Program-made: the position numbers and the translations under genes
In this document: positions 1-10,828 of the stretch, one piece after another
Layout: each line of letters begins with the position of its first letter
Numbering within the stretch: the first letter of the stretch is position 1
Notes under the pieces: generated by a model
Seen by the model: only the letters and a program-made list of their open reading frames with translations
What the model was told of the DNA's origin: nothing
The model's database searches: none
Assembly (NCBI RefSeq): GCF_000972845.2
Contig: NW_020860930.1
Span: forward strand, 609,639-673,638
Length of the DNA stretch: 64,000 nt
Origin: Larimichthys crocea
Taxonomy: Eukaryota; Chordata; Actinopteri; Sciaenidae
Reading direction: 5' to 3'

Positions 1-548
1 TTCCAGGCCAGTTACTGACTGATTGTTGCAGGTACAGAATTAATTTAAAGGAGAAGAATAAAAGAATCAATCAGCGTTGTTGAAATGTTTTCCTCTGTCA
101 GACTCTATTGAAGCGGCAGGATGTCCGGGTGGAAATTAATTATTGGAGTCATAAACACAGACAGCTACTCGGTGTGTTTTAAACGCCCATTTTTTTTAGA
201 GTGCTGATGAACACAGTTGGGGTGAATAAAGGGACGGTTCAGTTGTGACTGCAGGAGGTGAAAATGATAACATTATATCCGTGCAAATGTAATAACAGGA
301 TGGAGAGGAAGGAAAAGCTGCGATGAAATCTGTTGATTTGAAGCCAAAAGTCACACAAAGACATTTTAAAGTGAAATAACTCAAAGCCGTCAGTTAATCG
401 TGGCGTGTTCTCTCGCTTGTTATTAACTTGGTGGTTAATTGTCTGGAAGAAAGTGATTTTCATCCCCAACTGAACCGTCTGCAGGTGAAATGAACTCTGT
501 TTGAGCTCTGTCGATGCACTGAGGATCTTTAAAGAATTTAACACACTG
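1..548. other. Non-coding, nothing recognised
   Basis: AT-leaning unique-looking sequence. The short open frames on the minus strand have no splice or codon pattern that I trust. I see no gene, RNA gene or repeat here. Confidence 0.5.

Positions 549-596
<48 letters not shown>
549..596. repeat. (TCTA)12 tetranucleotide microsatellite
   Basis: Twelve perfect TCTA units. Uninterrupted tetranucleotide tracts of this length are usually polymorphic in copy number. Confidence 0.98.
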
Positions 597-961
597 AATG
601 GTCCATTGACAGGATTTTCTGTGGATGATACAATGGGATGGGACATTGTGTCAGTTTCACTGCTCTGAGCGCCGTGAATGAATTCCCAGTATCATAAAAG
701 TATTTCACTGGCACATTGAGTACAAACTCAGCTTTCATTAACTTTGACCAAATATTGAACCAGCTGTTCATCAGATTCACTGAATCTGATGAACAGAATG
801 TGTCTGAAGTCAAATCCCCTGCAGAGAACAGTGTGTTCTTAGTGAGTAAATATGTTTCCATGACCTTTAGAGTAACCCTTCATACAGGAAATGAAGCTTC
901 ACATGAAGAAGACACAGATGAACATAGAAACAGGGTCAGACTGCCATGAACTGCAAATACA

Positions 962-1023
962 CACCGTCAGTGTACATGCAATAAAAGTTCTTGTTTTTGC
1001 CACTGACATCCACAGATTGTTTT
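962..1023 (+). repeat. Interspersed repeat fragment, copy 1
   Basis: This segment matches 2092-2152 closely. Both share GTGTACAT, CAATAAAAG, CTTGTTTTTGCCAC and a following GACTGTTT/GATTGTTT. Two copies 1.1 kb apart in otherwise unrelated DNA indicate a dispersed repeat. From memory, this motif is common in fish non-coding DNA, but the class is not identifiable from the fragment. Confidence 0.7.
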
Positions 1024-2091
1024 CCGATATTAGTTCGTTAGTTCGTTAGTTAGATTGTTTTTGTTCCTATGTTGATCTCTTCTCAGGGTGGAGGGTTCAG
1101 TCCAGTTGGTGATTGTCTCGATCTATGCTCAGGACTGTGAAGATATTGAAGGATTTCTCTCTACATCCGTCACCAAAGTCAATCAAAGCAATCACGTTGG
1201 TGAAGAAATGAAAAGTTAGCACAGCTCATAATGTTTCATAATATTTGACATCAGCCTCAGATCTCAGAAGAAACATGTCTTCTGTTGTCCATGGTCAGTG
1301 AGTTCAAAATCAGTTCAGATTAAACGCTGCTGCAGCTCGTGTGACGGACAAGACCAGAATAATGGCATGAAGATGAAGCGATTCGTTCAGTCTAATTATC
1401 TTTTGCTCTGTCTTTGTCCCTCCGATGACCCCGGCTCGTCCGGGTCAATCAGAAACAGTTCAGGGACATTTGACTGACGGACCTGCAGAGCCACGATGTG
1501 TCAGGACATTCTGCATCAGTCAGCTCCAGATAAATGTTTCATAACGACGGTTTAACACGCGTCGGCAGCGCTTTAATGAGCATCTCTTTGTTTTTATTTA
1601 ATTGTTGAACACAGTTGAAGTGCTCGCTTCCGAGGTGATTGGGATTAGTCTGTGGAGGATTGTGTTTTTCAGTGGAAACACTGAATGTTCTCACGTTGTG
1701 CTGCGTGATCCCAACGCACCGCTAACCAATTAGTGGAAGCAGCATCGGGGTCCGCGTGGAGCCGAGCTGAATGCATTCACACCCTGTGCTCTACAGCAAG
1801 ACAACGCTCTTATTTTGAGATTAAAAGTCAGTTCTGTTGATTTGAGACTCTTGTGTTCGTCTGTTTTGTATTTTTTCTTCTTCAGAATTTTGCATCTGAA
1901 TTTCATCTAACAACTCGAAATAACTAAAATACTTGATTAACACACTTAAAAACACTTTGCCACCAAGTTAACTTCTTTATTTTTCAATCAGTTTTCCAAC
2001 TCTGAAGGACAATTAGGGAAACAAAAGAGATTCAGCCTTTGAGATTTGAACCAGTATTGAGTGAGAATGCATAATCCTCGTTGCCTTTGTG
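1024..2091. other. Non-coding, nothing recognised
   Basis: About 1 kb of unique-looking sequence with no convincing open reading frame, exon signature or internal repeat beyond short GTTAGTTC runs at its left edge. Confidence 0.5.
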
Positions 2092-2152
2092 CACCATTAG
2101 TGTACATCCAATAAAAGTGCTTGTTTTTGCCACCGACAGGCTCAGACTGTTT
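2092..2152 (+). repeat. Interspersed repeat fragment, copy 2
   Basis: Second copy of the repeat at 962-1023, in the same orientation. It differs by scattered substitutions (for example CATCCA against CATGCA), as expected for old dispersed copies rather than a recent duplication. Confidence 0.7.
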
Positions 2153-2180
2153 ATGACATTATAGAAAGGATCCTACAGAG

Positions 2181-2276
2181 ACTGGGACAGGCTCCAGACC
2201 CACCATGACTCTGATGATGGATGGATGGATGGATGGATGGATGGATGGATGGATGGATGGATGGATGGATGGATGG
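2181..2276 (+). repeat. SINE/LINE-type tail ending in (ATGG)15
   Basis: The sequence ACTGGGACAGGCTCCAGACC followed by fifteen ATGG units is the familiar 3' end of a fish retroposon. From memory, such tails read CTGGGATAGGCTCCAGC and then an ATGG tract. The perfect (ATGG) run covers 2217-2276. No tRNA-like head is visible upstream, so this is a 5'-truncated copy. Confidence 0.7.
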
Positions 2277-4987
2277 AGTTGTATATCGCTCTCAGAACCA
2301 CCAGACAAAAACCTGACCCACCTCAGAGTTAAGGGCCATGATGCTGCTGTTGATGTTGAATGATGACCTGCATGGCTTCTATATCTGTTGGGATTCTTTC
2401 CATAATGTCACTGACAAAAACATGCAAACATTGCCACGTTGCCAATGAGCTGTCGTCCCCATCAGTCCCTAAAAGAACACATGAAACATTAAACAGATGT
2501 TCATATTTTGTCCAAACTGATTTCCAACAGTTGCATTTGTCAGATTTGTCTGTTCATATAAAAGATTCTCTGCCAGTCACCTGGAGTAAAATCAGGGACA
2601 GAATAACAGTGAACAGGAGCTGCTCATGAATGTCTTTGTGAACAGTCGGTGGCTGCAGATAGATCTCCATCTTTCCAACATGATTTGAGTCTTGAGCAGT
2701 CGCTGTGAATCAATTCAGGCCAGCAGCTGGAAGCCGAATCAATCAGCGACCTGCGGGAGGTTCTGCTTTTTTTTTTTTTTTTTGGCGATGTGACTCAGCA
2801 CCTCTCAAAACCTGTGAACAACTCTTTAAACACGGCCATGTATAATGATTCAGCGCCTGCCTCTCCATGAGTCCTGCAGAGCTGGATTTTTCCAGCAGAC
2901 GATTTAGGAGAAAATTGATGTTTTCACTGCAGTCGCTGTGTTTTTAAAGCTGAATGTAACTCTGAGGGACTCCTCGCGCTCGCCCGTCGACTTTTTCCAG
3001 ACCACGATGCTCCTGTTTTCTATCATGGCGGCGCAACATGACAGTACAGACTTCTCATCACCATCCAGCTTCTTCTATCGGTTTTCCATTCAAACTTAAT
3101 TGTCCCGGAGGGCGAATTCGGTTTGTTCAACCGCACATAACAAAAGACAAACATCTACTTGGGACTTAATCACACAACATTATTGATCCAGAAGCTCTTG
3201 TTTCCCTGTCGACACTAATCCTCTCTAATTTCTGTCATCCTATATTCTCTCATCCATCCGTTCTTTATTTTTCATGAACGTGACGTGCATTTCCTCGCCG
3301 AGGAGGTTCCAACGTTGAAAGTCGACGAAACAAAACCACAAACACAAAGAAGTTTGAGCTAAAGTCATAAATCCTCTTCTAACCCTCCGTGTCCTCGTTC
3401 CTCCCTCTTCATCTTCATCTTCATTCCTCTCCTGGCTCTGTGTGATGAGCGAAGCCATTATAAGTGTGAGCCGAGCAGGGGGCCCATTTATTCAGATTAC
3501 AGCCTCATTGTTAAGGGATACGAGGAGCAGATGGGGCTTCTTTTTTTCTTTTCTTTTGGTTCGGCTGTCTGGTCGAGTCTGTGCAGGGCCGACCGGGACT
3601 GTCAGTTGGCCGTGATGATGATTAAAGGAGCTCCTTGGATTCGCCTCCATCCTCCCTTCATCCTTCCAAAACCTCCCTGCTCCATCTTTTAAAAAGGCCA
3701 TAACTAAGATATTTGCTGCCTCATAGCACAAAATAACTCTCATATATTTGCGGGGGGCAGTTGTTCAATGGCATTAACACACAAATTCAGGACATTTAGA
3801 GCCTTGTTTGCGAGCCTGGGGAGAAGAAAGCAGCTCTTTAGTTGAGGATTTTTCATTTTGATGTGTTGTCATTAGGAGACGTTTCCATCGGGGGGGTGCA
3901 GAGCAAGCTGGAGTGCTGCTACACACTTATGAAGGGTGATAGAGCTGAATAAAGGTTAATAAAGGTCAATAAAGGTTATTGCTTCCCTCGTGGCCTTTTA
4001 ATAATCTCTCCGTCTCCAGTGTCTCCAGCTGTGAAACCACCTCCCCCGCCTCCTCTCTCACGCTCCATGACTCCATCAGGCTCCCCTCAAACATCCACCA
4101 TGAGCTCCTGAAGACGAGGCATTTTGAACTTGTTGAGCGTGACACCGAGGTGGAGACGCTGAGTTTGAAGCCTTGTTTTCAGTAGACATGGTGAATGTTC
4201 AGGCTCTCTATAGCATGGAGCATCTTTCTTCATGAGTCACCGAATCAGTTTTTTCTTTTTCTTAAACGGAGTGAAGCCCCGGCGGGCGGAGATAATTCGC
4301 CTCGTTTCCAATGTAAATATGCAAACCAGCTCGTGTGGAGAGTTTCTCGCTGCCCACACGTTTCCCCACAAACTTCCTTGAGGAGATTCTGTTTCATAAG
4401 CTGCAGTCGCCTCGCTCTGAGTGAGGAGAGGAACTCATTCACAGAACCACAGATACTGAAGCTCCTTCACAGGAGCAATCTGAACTTCAGCATGTTCGGT
4501 CCGGTTCTGTTGTCTGTTGTCCTTTGTGCAGTAATCAGTGAGGCTCGGACATAGATGACCGTCCAGATACTGGAGGACAGGTGAAGCTCGCCTAGCGCCC
4601 ACTAGAGGCTGAATCACTCCACAACAGGAACCTGTTGGCAGGAACAATTAAAATAATATGAACTCTGCTAATCTCTGTCCAGTCGATGCACTCATCGGCC
4701 AGCAGGCCTGAGGGGAGGTCAGAGGTCGGGAGAATCAGTAGGATTCATTCCCGAGAGACGCTCCGCATATTTCATGGAAATCTGAGCCGGAGTCGATGAA
4801 TCCAGAAAACATTCTGACTTATCGAACGTGGACTAAACGTCGCCAAGTCACTTTATTAACATTTATCGAACCAGGTGAGGGAGCAGAGGTGAGGAGGTTT
4901 TTATGAACACATTTATGATGTTTGACCAACGTGACGGTTATTAGCCATCATCCCGCGGCAGGAGGAAGAAAAGACGAAAGATGGCCG
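2277..4987. other. Non-coding stretch
   Basis: This holds a 17-T run at 2767-2783 and otherwise unique-looking sequence. A short frame at 4492-4554 reads like a signal peptide (MFGPVLLSVVLCAVISEART) but stops at once and has no continuation, so it is not called as a gene. I see no other supportable feature. Confidence 0.5.
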
Positions 4988-5027
4988 TCTCTCTCTCTGT
5001 CTGTCTCTCTGTCTGTCTCTCTCTGTC

Positions 5028-5058
<31 letters not shown>

Positions 5059-5075
5059 CTCTCTGTCTCTCTGTC

Positions 5076-5106
<31 letters not shown>

Positions 5107-5178
5107 CTCTCTGTCTCTCTCTCTGTCTGTCTCTCTCTGTCTCTCTGTCTCTCTCTCTCTCTCTGTCTCTCTCTCTCT
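4988..5178. repeat. Polypyrimidine (TCTCTG/TCTC)n tract
   Basis: About 190 bp made only of TCTC, TCTG and TCTCTG units on the plus strand, giving a pure pyrimidine/purine strand asymmetry apart from the G of TCTG. The open frames through it ([10 protein letters not shown] and RERERQRD) are by-products of the repeat. Such tracts can form triplex-type DNA. It abuts the left end of the large macro-repeat. Confidence 0.95.
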
Positions 5179-5224
5179 AACCTACTCAAGAGACTAAACG
5201 CACCAGTCCCAGGGTGTTAGAGAC

Positions 5225-5465
5225 AGATCCCTGCAGGACGTCACGTAGACGACGTCAGGGGTTTTAGACGTCTGCGGGGACGTCACGTAGACTACCTCAA
5301 CGATCCAGTTTTTAGAAGCAGTCGGGCGGGGACGTCACGTAGACGATACGTCCAGGTTTTTAGACAGTCCTGCGGGGACGTCACGCAGACTCGTCCGGTT
5401 TTAGACAGTCCCTGCGGGGACGGCCAACCAGAGACTCAACGTCCAGGGTTTTAGACAGTCACTGT
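5225..5465 (+). repeat. Degenerate 42-bp minisatellite array, macro-repeat left end
   Basis: About five to six imperfect units of the motif (…TACGTCCAGGTTTTAGACAG…GCGGGGACGTCACGTAGAC). Compared with the cleaner array at 9668-10082, it carries many one-base insertions in homopolymers and missing segments. The pattern looks either like old decay or like uncorrected long-read consensus errors. Confidence 0.85.
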
Positions 5466-6162
5466 GTCAAATCGTGTGTGTGTGGTCCTCAGGAACAGGG
5501 GTTCTCAGCACACAAACCACAAGTGGAAGGGACCACAGGTCCAGACCTCCGTCACCTCTCGAGGCGCTCGACGTTCCGGGCGCGGACCCCCCAGAACAAG
5601 ACAGTGTGGGTCTGCTTCCAAGCGATAGGCTGGGCCTGCCATCAGCAAATATCTCTCTCTGCAGGCACTAGTATAATTGACTCGTCCGGGGGTGGTGGTA
5701 TTTTGACACACACACACACACAACACACACCACACACACACACACCACACAACACCAACACACACACACACAACAACACACGCACCACACACACACCAGT
5801 CAACGTAGTCACACTCGTTGTATCGCCGTTTGCGTCGTGCCCGTCGCGACGGGCCGTGTGCGCGATGAGATCAGAGTCGCAGGCCGTGCCGCTCGGGCTC
5901 CGTCGCAAGGCGGCTGTTCGGCTCGAAAACATTTCTTTACGTTTTCCCAGAGCGCACTGCAACCCCCGGCTGACCAGCCATGCATCGACCGGGCTGCTGG
6001 TGTGTGTGTGTGTGTGTGGTGGTGTGTGTGTGTTGTGTGGTGTGTGTGTGTTGTGTGTGTTGGTGTGGCAGCGTGAGATTTAGAGCTGCTGCAGCTTCGA
6101 TGCGGCTCAGTTGCTGCGTCACACCACAGCGGCCATATGGATACGCTGACAGACGGTCAGGA
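5466..6162 (+). repeat. Macro-repeat block A (GT/CA-rich), first copy
   Basis: A direct repeat of 10083-10655 at a spacing of about 4.6 kb. The shared landmarks in order are: a flank reading GAACAGG…TTCTCA then CACACAAACCACAA; a CA-rich block (5707-5806); CCAGAGCGCACTGCAACCCC at about 5947; an interrupted GT block (6000-6066); and GCTTCGATGCGGCTCAGTTG through GCGTCACACCACAGCGGCC. This copy has many small indels and several non-matching patches relative to the second copy. The open frames crossing it are repeat-driven. Confidence 0.8.
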
Positions 6163-6740
6163 AACCAGAGAGAGGAGACAGGAAACCAGAGAGAGCAGAC
6201 ACGGAAAACCAGAGAGAGGACGAACCAGGAAAACCAACGAGAGACAGACAGGAAACCAGAGCGGAATGAAGGACAGAGAAAAGGAAACCAGAGAGAGAGA
6301 AGAGAACAGAACAGAGAGACAACAGAGAGAGAGACAGAAAACGGCGAGAGGACAGGAAACCGAGAGAGACAGAAACCAGGAGACGCCAGAGGAGAGAGGA
6401 CAGGAAACGACAGAGAGAGGACGACGAAGGCATGGGAAAACCAGAGAGACAGGGAACAGAGAGAGAACCAGAGAGGAGACAGGAAGGAACCAGAGAAGGC
6501 AGGAAACGAGATAGGACCAGGACCAGAGGAAGAACGAGACCGAAACCAAGAGAGAGAGGACAGGAACCAGAGAGAGAGGCAGGAAACCAGAGACAACAGG
6601 AAACCCAGAAGACAAGACGGAAACCGAGAGAGAGAAACAGAGGCAGGAAACCAGAGAGAGAGACAGGAAACAGGAACAGAGAGAGAGACCGGAAACCAGA
6701 GCAGGACGGAAACGCAGAGAGAGAGGAAAGAGGAGGAAGC
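6163..6740 (+). repeat. GA-rich 20-bp minisatellite, macro-repeat left arm
   Basis: About 580 bp of degenerate units resembling GGAAACCAGAGAGAGAGACA on the plus strand. It is the inverted counterpart of the much more regular CT-rich minisatellite at 13505-14028. The left copy is heavily scrambled by indels, whereas the right copy keeps a near-constant unit. Long frames such as RERQETGNRERQ are by-products. Confidence 0.9.
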
Positions 6741-9667
6741 ATGACATGCCGCAACACAGCCCCACGATCCAACCGACTCCTCCTGTCAGACCTCCAGCCA
6801 GGCTCTGCTTCCCACATGTCATGTGAACGCTGCCCCTCTTTAATTAGACCAAGATTAGTAAAAACATGGGTATACGAGCTGACGTCCCTTGAAGACACTG
6901 CATGCCTTTCTGAACAGACTCAGACTGGGAAAGTCATTGTTGTGACTCCAGTGCTTGTCACGCAGCGAAGCCAGCATAGTGAGAATAGTGGTTACAAGGT
7001 GCGTATTCCATGTTCAGTCATAGACTCATAAAATCAACTTTTACATCCTGCCTTCTTCGATAAAGAAGAATGTTTAGTTGGGACGAGGTCAATCATTTTT
7101 GTTAACACATTGCATTTCTCTCAGTCTTCATGTGTCCTGCCATGAAAGGCACGACCTTCCTGATGCATTTGTTCCCTGCCATAAGCAGAGCTATTTCTAT
7201 TGGCACACGAAGTGCACACGAAGCCACACCAGGACGAGTCCAGTCCCAATGAAAGTGATGATTCGCATATAGAATATATATGTCAGGTATTCAGTGGACG
7301 CCACTGTGTGAACATGTTAACACCACGGGCACCGTGATGAGACTCACCAGAGAAAAGAGCTGAAGGTTTATAATTTTCACCTCCTAACCAACCCTACCAA
7401 GATATTGTCGCCGATCGCTCCTCCCTGTTGATCGTTGCTTCTGGNNNNNNNNNNCGCCTCGCTCCTCCTCGGGCGTGAGTTTTTAGGGGAGCCAGCCGCT
7501 CGTCTCAAAATAAGATGAATTTATTTCCTTCTAGGAGACGGGCTAAGCGTATTCGCGTTAATTCAATTTTAAGTTTAGAGGATTCCGCCAGTGAGAGAAT
7601 GAAATGCTGCTCTTTATCTGAGCGTTTAAGGATAAGGCGTTTCAAGATGCGAGGGCCAGCAATATTAAAATAATTGACTTTCTTTTAATGAATAAAAAGG
7701 TGCTAACCTCTGAGATGTTACAAGAAGAAGACTTTGGCAGTCAAGTCCCGACATATAGCTACCGTTGGACACGTATACTGTCGGCTCTGATGCCGCATCC
7801 CTCTGGATATTCTAGGGATCATTAATAACGTGGGGCAGGTCTCCTTGTTTTCTCCAGGCTGCCATCAAATGATCACTGGCCGTGTTTTCTTTGCTTCCTT
7901 ACACAGCGAGTCCATCATTTCTGAATGTCTCCATGTGATAGGTCTGACTGTCATGAGCTGGAACTTTCTGTTCTCTGCTGGCCTGGGTTGCCAGCAGTGG
8001 GGAGGAAGCCTGTGGCAGTGTTTTTTTTTGCTTGCAGCTTTGCCAGGTCCACGACCAGCCGCTTCATGCCCCTCCACGCAAATAAACTCTGCGCTCCAAA
8101 GAAACTAAATGGCTATGACCATGGATATGCCACTCGGGGCTTCAAACAACTGCGTGCCATGATTGTTAAAATTAGTTTCATCAGTAATCGATGATTTAGT
8201 TGTAGTTAATCGTGAAACACGACGTCGTCATGTCGTCTGTCATCCTCCTCCACCTCCTCTGCTCTCTTCACCTCCTCTGATTCACTCCTCGCTCTCCATC
8301 CTCTTTCTTTCCTTGTGGGTAACTTCACCTTTTAATATTTCATACTCTAATCATTTTAATTTTAATCTCGTGTTTTCAGGCGGGCCTCGCTGGCTAGAGA
8401 TCTCAGTGCTCTCGAGAGCTCTCGTTCATCTGATCGGTCTTGTCAGTGATGAAACATTTATGAAATGTTCAACAGAAGTGCACTGTGCGCTTCAATGGGA
8501 ACAGGAGATATCACTGCTCTGAAATCAGCAACCTGACTGTTCAGTTTGTTTTTCTGCTGGTTATGATCGAGCACAAACACTGAAACTGTTTAATGTTACT
8601 TTATCTTTTATTTCTCATCAACAAACATACAGTCTTTGTCTGTGTAACCAGACAGTTATTACGTTTATAGACTTCAGTGTCACGTAGGGAATAAAAAGAT
8701 GCTCCTCAGAGAGGAGAGCGTCGTGGTGCTCAGTCCTGAAAGTTATACAGATACATATCGGGGTGCCATTGTGGATCACTACAGTCAAAACAAAACTACA
8801 GTGTGTTTTAATAGTAATAAAAAGAATATGTCACCCACAGCGTGCTTCACTGTGTTTCTGGACAACAATGCAGCTCTGTGGCACCGAGGAAGAAGATCCA
8901 TCAGACTCTGATACAGACCATACCTTCAGTCAGATCAATTCTTATTACTTTGGGTTTTTGGGATTTGGCAGTGAAAAAAAAAACAGAGAATGTCCTCAAC
9001 TTAAAACTCGAGTGACCAAACAGAAAACTTAGATTCGGAAAATGTTTTTAATTAAATACAAATGTGAAAATCCTGAAGAACACGGTCAGATTTCAGACGA
9101 GTCATGAATAAAGATCTGCTCTGACTTTCTCTGACAGCTTGAAGTGTTTATATTAGAACTGATAATGACATAAATCTATGTAAAGCATAACGATGGCACC
9201 AATTTCTTGGCATACCTTCACAGTCCATGAACACTCTCAGCACTTCAGCTGATTCCAGATCTGGAGGTAGAGAGCCTAAGGCGACTGAAAGCCGTTTATC
9301 ATCTCTGACTGATGAATGAAAGATGAGACCGAAGTTAAACTGTAACTAAACTTTTATCCACTTGATTCCCTTGAAAGCTGCTGAAATCCTGAGTCTGACC
9401 TGAAAACATCTTTGTACCAAACTGATTCATACTTCATATTGTTTCATCAACCTCTCATGTAAACTATTGGATGTTATGAAACTCATGGAGCTCTACTGCA
9501 ACGAGCAACCTAGACCGAGAGCGTGAATGTGATACTGGACTCAAGGATGGAGCCACAAGACTGCAGTTTCTCTAACCTCCACCTGAGGCTGGCTCCAGAA
9601 GTGAGTTCAGTCTCCATAAGTCCCCATGTCCAAATGTCCAACTTCACAGCAGAAATAAACATGTTTA
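6741..9667 (+). repeat. Macro-repeat core B, left arm of long inverted repeat
   Basis: About 2.9 kb that is the imperfect reverse complement of 10829-13504. Matching landmarks include: CTCCTCCTGTCAGACCTCCA at about 6777 against its complement near 13420; CTTTAATTAGAC at about 6837 against about 13375; the segment encoding HRGRRSIRL at about 8881 against about 11390-11420; and the tail at 9552-9670 against 10829-10935. Short frames such as 8699-8911 recur in both arms, but they lack start/stop conservation and splice logic, so I read them as non-coding. A gap of ten Ns interrupts the arm. Confidence 0.9.
7445..7454. other. Assembly gap (10 N)
   Basis: Ten consecutive unspecified bases. It lies inside the left arm of the inverted repeat, in sequence that should correspond to about 12830-12845 of the right arm. 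A gap of exactly ten looks like a placeholder for unknown length. Confidence 0.99.
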
Positions 9668-10082
9668 CAGAGACTACGTCCAGGTTTTAGACAGTCTGCG
9701 GGGACGTCACAGAGACTACGTCCAGGTTTTAGACAGTCTGCGGGGACGTCACAAGACTACGTCCAGGTTTTAGACAGTCTGCAGGGACGTCACAGATACT
9801 ACGTCCAGGTTTTAGACAGTCTGTGGGGACGTCTCAGAGACTACGTCCGGTTTTAGACAGTCTGCAGGGACGTCACGTGACTACGTCCAGGTTTTAGACA
9901 GTCTGCGGGGACGTCACGTAGACTACGTCCAGGTTTTAGAAGCTGCGGGGACGTCACGTAGACTACGTCCAGGTTTTAGACAGTCTGCGGGACGGTCCAC
10001 GTAGACTACGTCCAGGTTTTAGACAGTCTGCGGGACGTCGGAAAGCGGGGGGGGGAAGAGGCGATACGTCCAGGTTTTGACA
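9668..10082 (+). repeat. 42-bp minisatellite array (about 10 units)
   Basis: Tandem units of 42 bp reading GAGACTACGTCC, AGGTTTTAGACAGTCTGC, GGGGACGTCACA. Several units are shortened or altered toward the right end, where a G-run (GCGGGGGGGGGAA) breaks the pattern near 10045. The array faces an inverted four-unit array at 10661-10828, with block A' between them. Confidence 0.93.
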
Positions 10083-10478
10083 GTCTGTGGTCACTCGTGT
10101 GTGTGTCCTCATGAACAGGTTTCTCACCACACAAACCACAATTTATTGACCACACGTTGTGTGTTACTGACAGGATTGGGTCGAAAACTGAGGGAAGAAA
10201 GAAGTGTGTGTTTCATCGGTGTGTGTTTGTTTACACACACACACACACACACACACCAACCACACCACACACACCACACACACACCACACACACACCACA
10301 CACACGCACCACACACCACCACTCCAGTCATTGTGTCAACGTCTTTATCAGCGTTTCTCCCTGGGACGGCCTCTGTTCCGCCTGACAGCTGCCTCTGATT
10401 GGGGTTGTTGATGAAAAACACTGTTTCCCAGAGCGCACTGCAACCCCCGGCTGACCAGCCATGCATTCGACCGGGCTG

Positions 10479-10551
<73 letters not shown>

Positions 10552-10660
10552 GGGCAGCGTGAGATTTAAGAGTCTGCAGCTTCGATGCGGCTCAGTTGCT
10601 GCGTCACACCACAGCGGCCATATGATTACGCTGACAGACGGTCGGAAAATCAATTCTGAG
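10083..10660 (+). repeat. Macro-repeat block A', second copy and spacer of the inverted repeat
   Basis: A direct repeat of 5466-6162. It contains an interrupted CA tract (10232-10318), CCAGAGCGCACTGCAACCCC at about 10431, a pure (GT)35 tract (10480-10550), and the shared GCTTCGATGCGGCTCAGTTG to GCGTCACACCACAGCGGCC segment. After GACAGACGGTCGG it does not continue into the GA minisatellite, as the first copy does. Instead it jumps within about 17 bp to an inverted 42-bp array. This marks the inversion breakpoint. Confidence 0.85.
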
Positions 10661-10828
10661 GACGTCCCCGCAGACTGTCTAAAACCTGGACGTAGTCTCC
10701 GTGACGTCCCCGCAGACTGTCTTAAACCTGGACGTAGTCTCCGTGACGTCCCTGCAGACTGTCTAAAATCTGGACGTAGTCTCCGTGACGTCCCTGCAGA
10801 CTGTCTAAAATCTGGACGTAGTCTCTGT
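10661..10828 (-). repeat. 42-bp minisatellite array, exactly four units, inverted
   Basis: Four units of exactly 42 bp (168 bp), each starting GACGTCCC and ending near GTAGTCTCCGT on the plus strand. Because 42 is a multiple of three, the frame stays open and repeats the 14-residue string DVPADCLKPGRSLR. This is an arithmetic consequence, not evidence of translation. It is followed directly by GTAAACATGTTTATTTCTGC, the dispersed element tail. Confidence 0.95.

Noticed and set aside
4492..4554. Signal-peptide-like frame MFGPVLLSVVLCAVISEART
   Set aside because: It stops after 20 codons and lacks a donor site in frame. Hydrophobic short frames are expected by chance.
6119..6898. Overlapping frames of 200-260 codons on both strands (RERQETRE, SLSGFLSLSL types)
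   Set aside because: They lie wholly in the GA/CT minisatellite, are open in several frames at once, and repeat with the unit length. They have no gene structure.
8699..8911. Frame repeated in the two arms (8699-8911 + and 11386-11808 -) as a possible conserved gene
   Set aside because: Similarity is at DNA level across coding and non-coding parts alike. Frames and ends differ between arms, and stops flank it without splice sites.
9668..10828. CRISPR-like appearance of regularly spaced repeats
   Set aside because: Units are contiguous with no unique spacers, and the context is a eukaryotic genome. It is an ordinary minisatellite.
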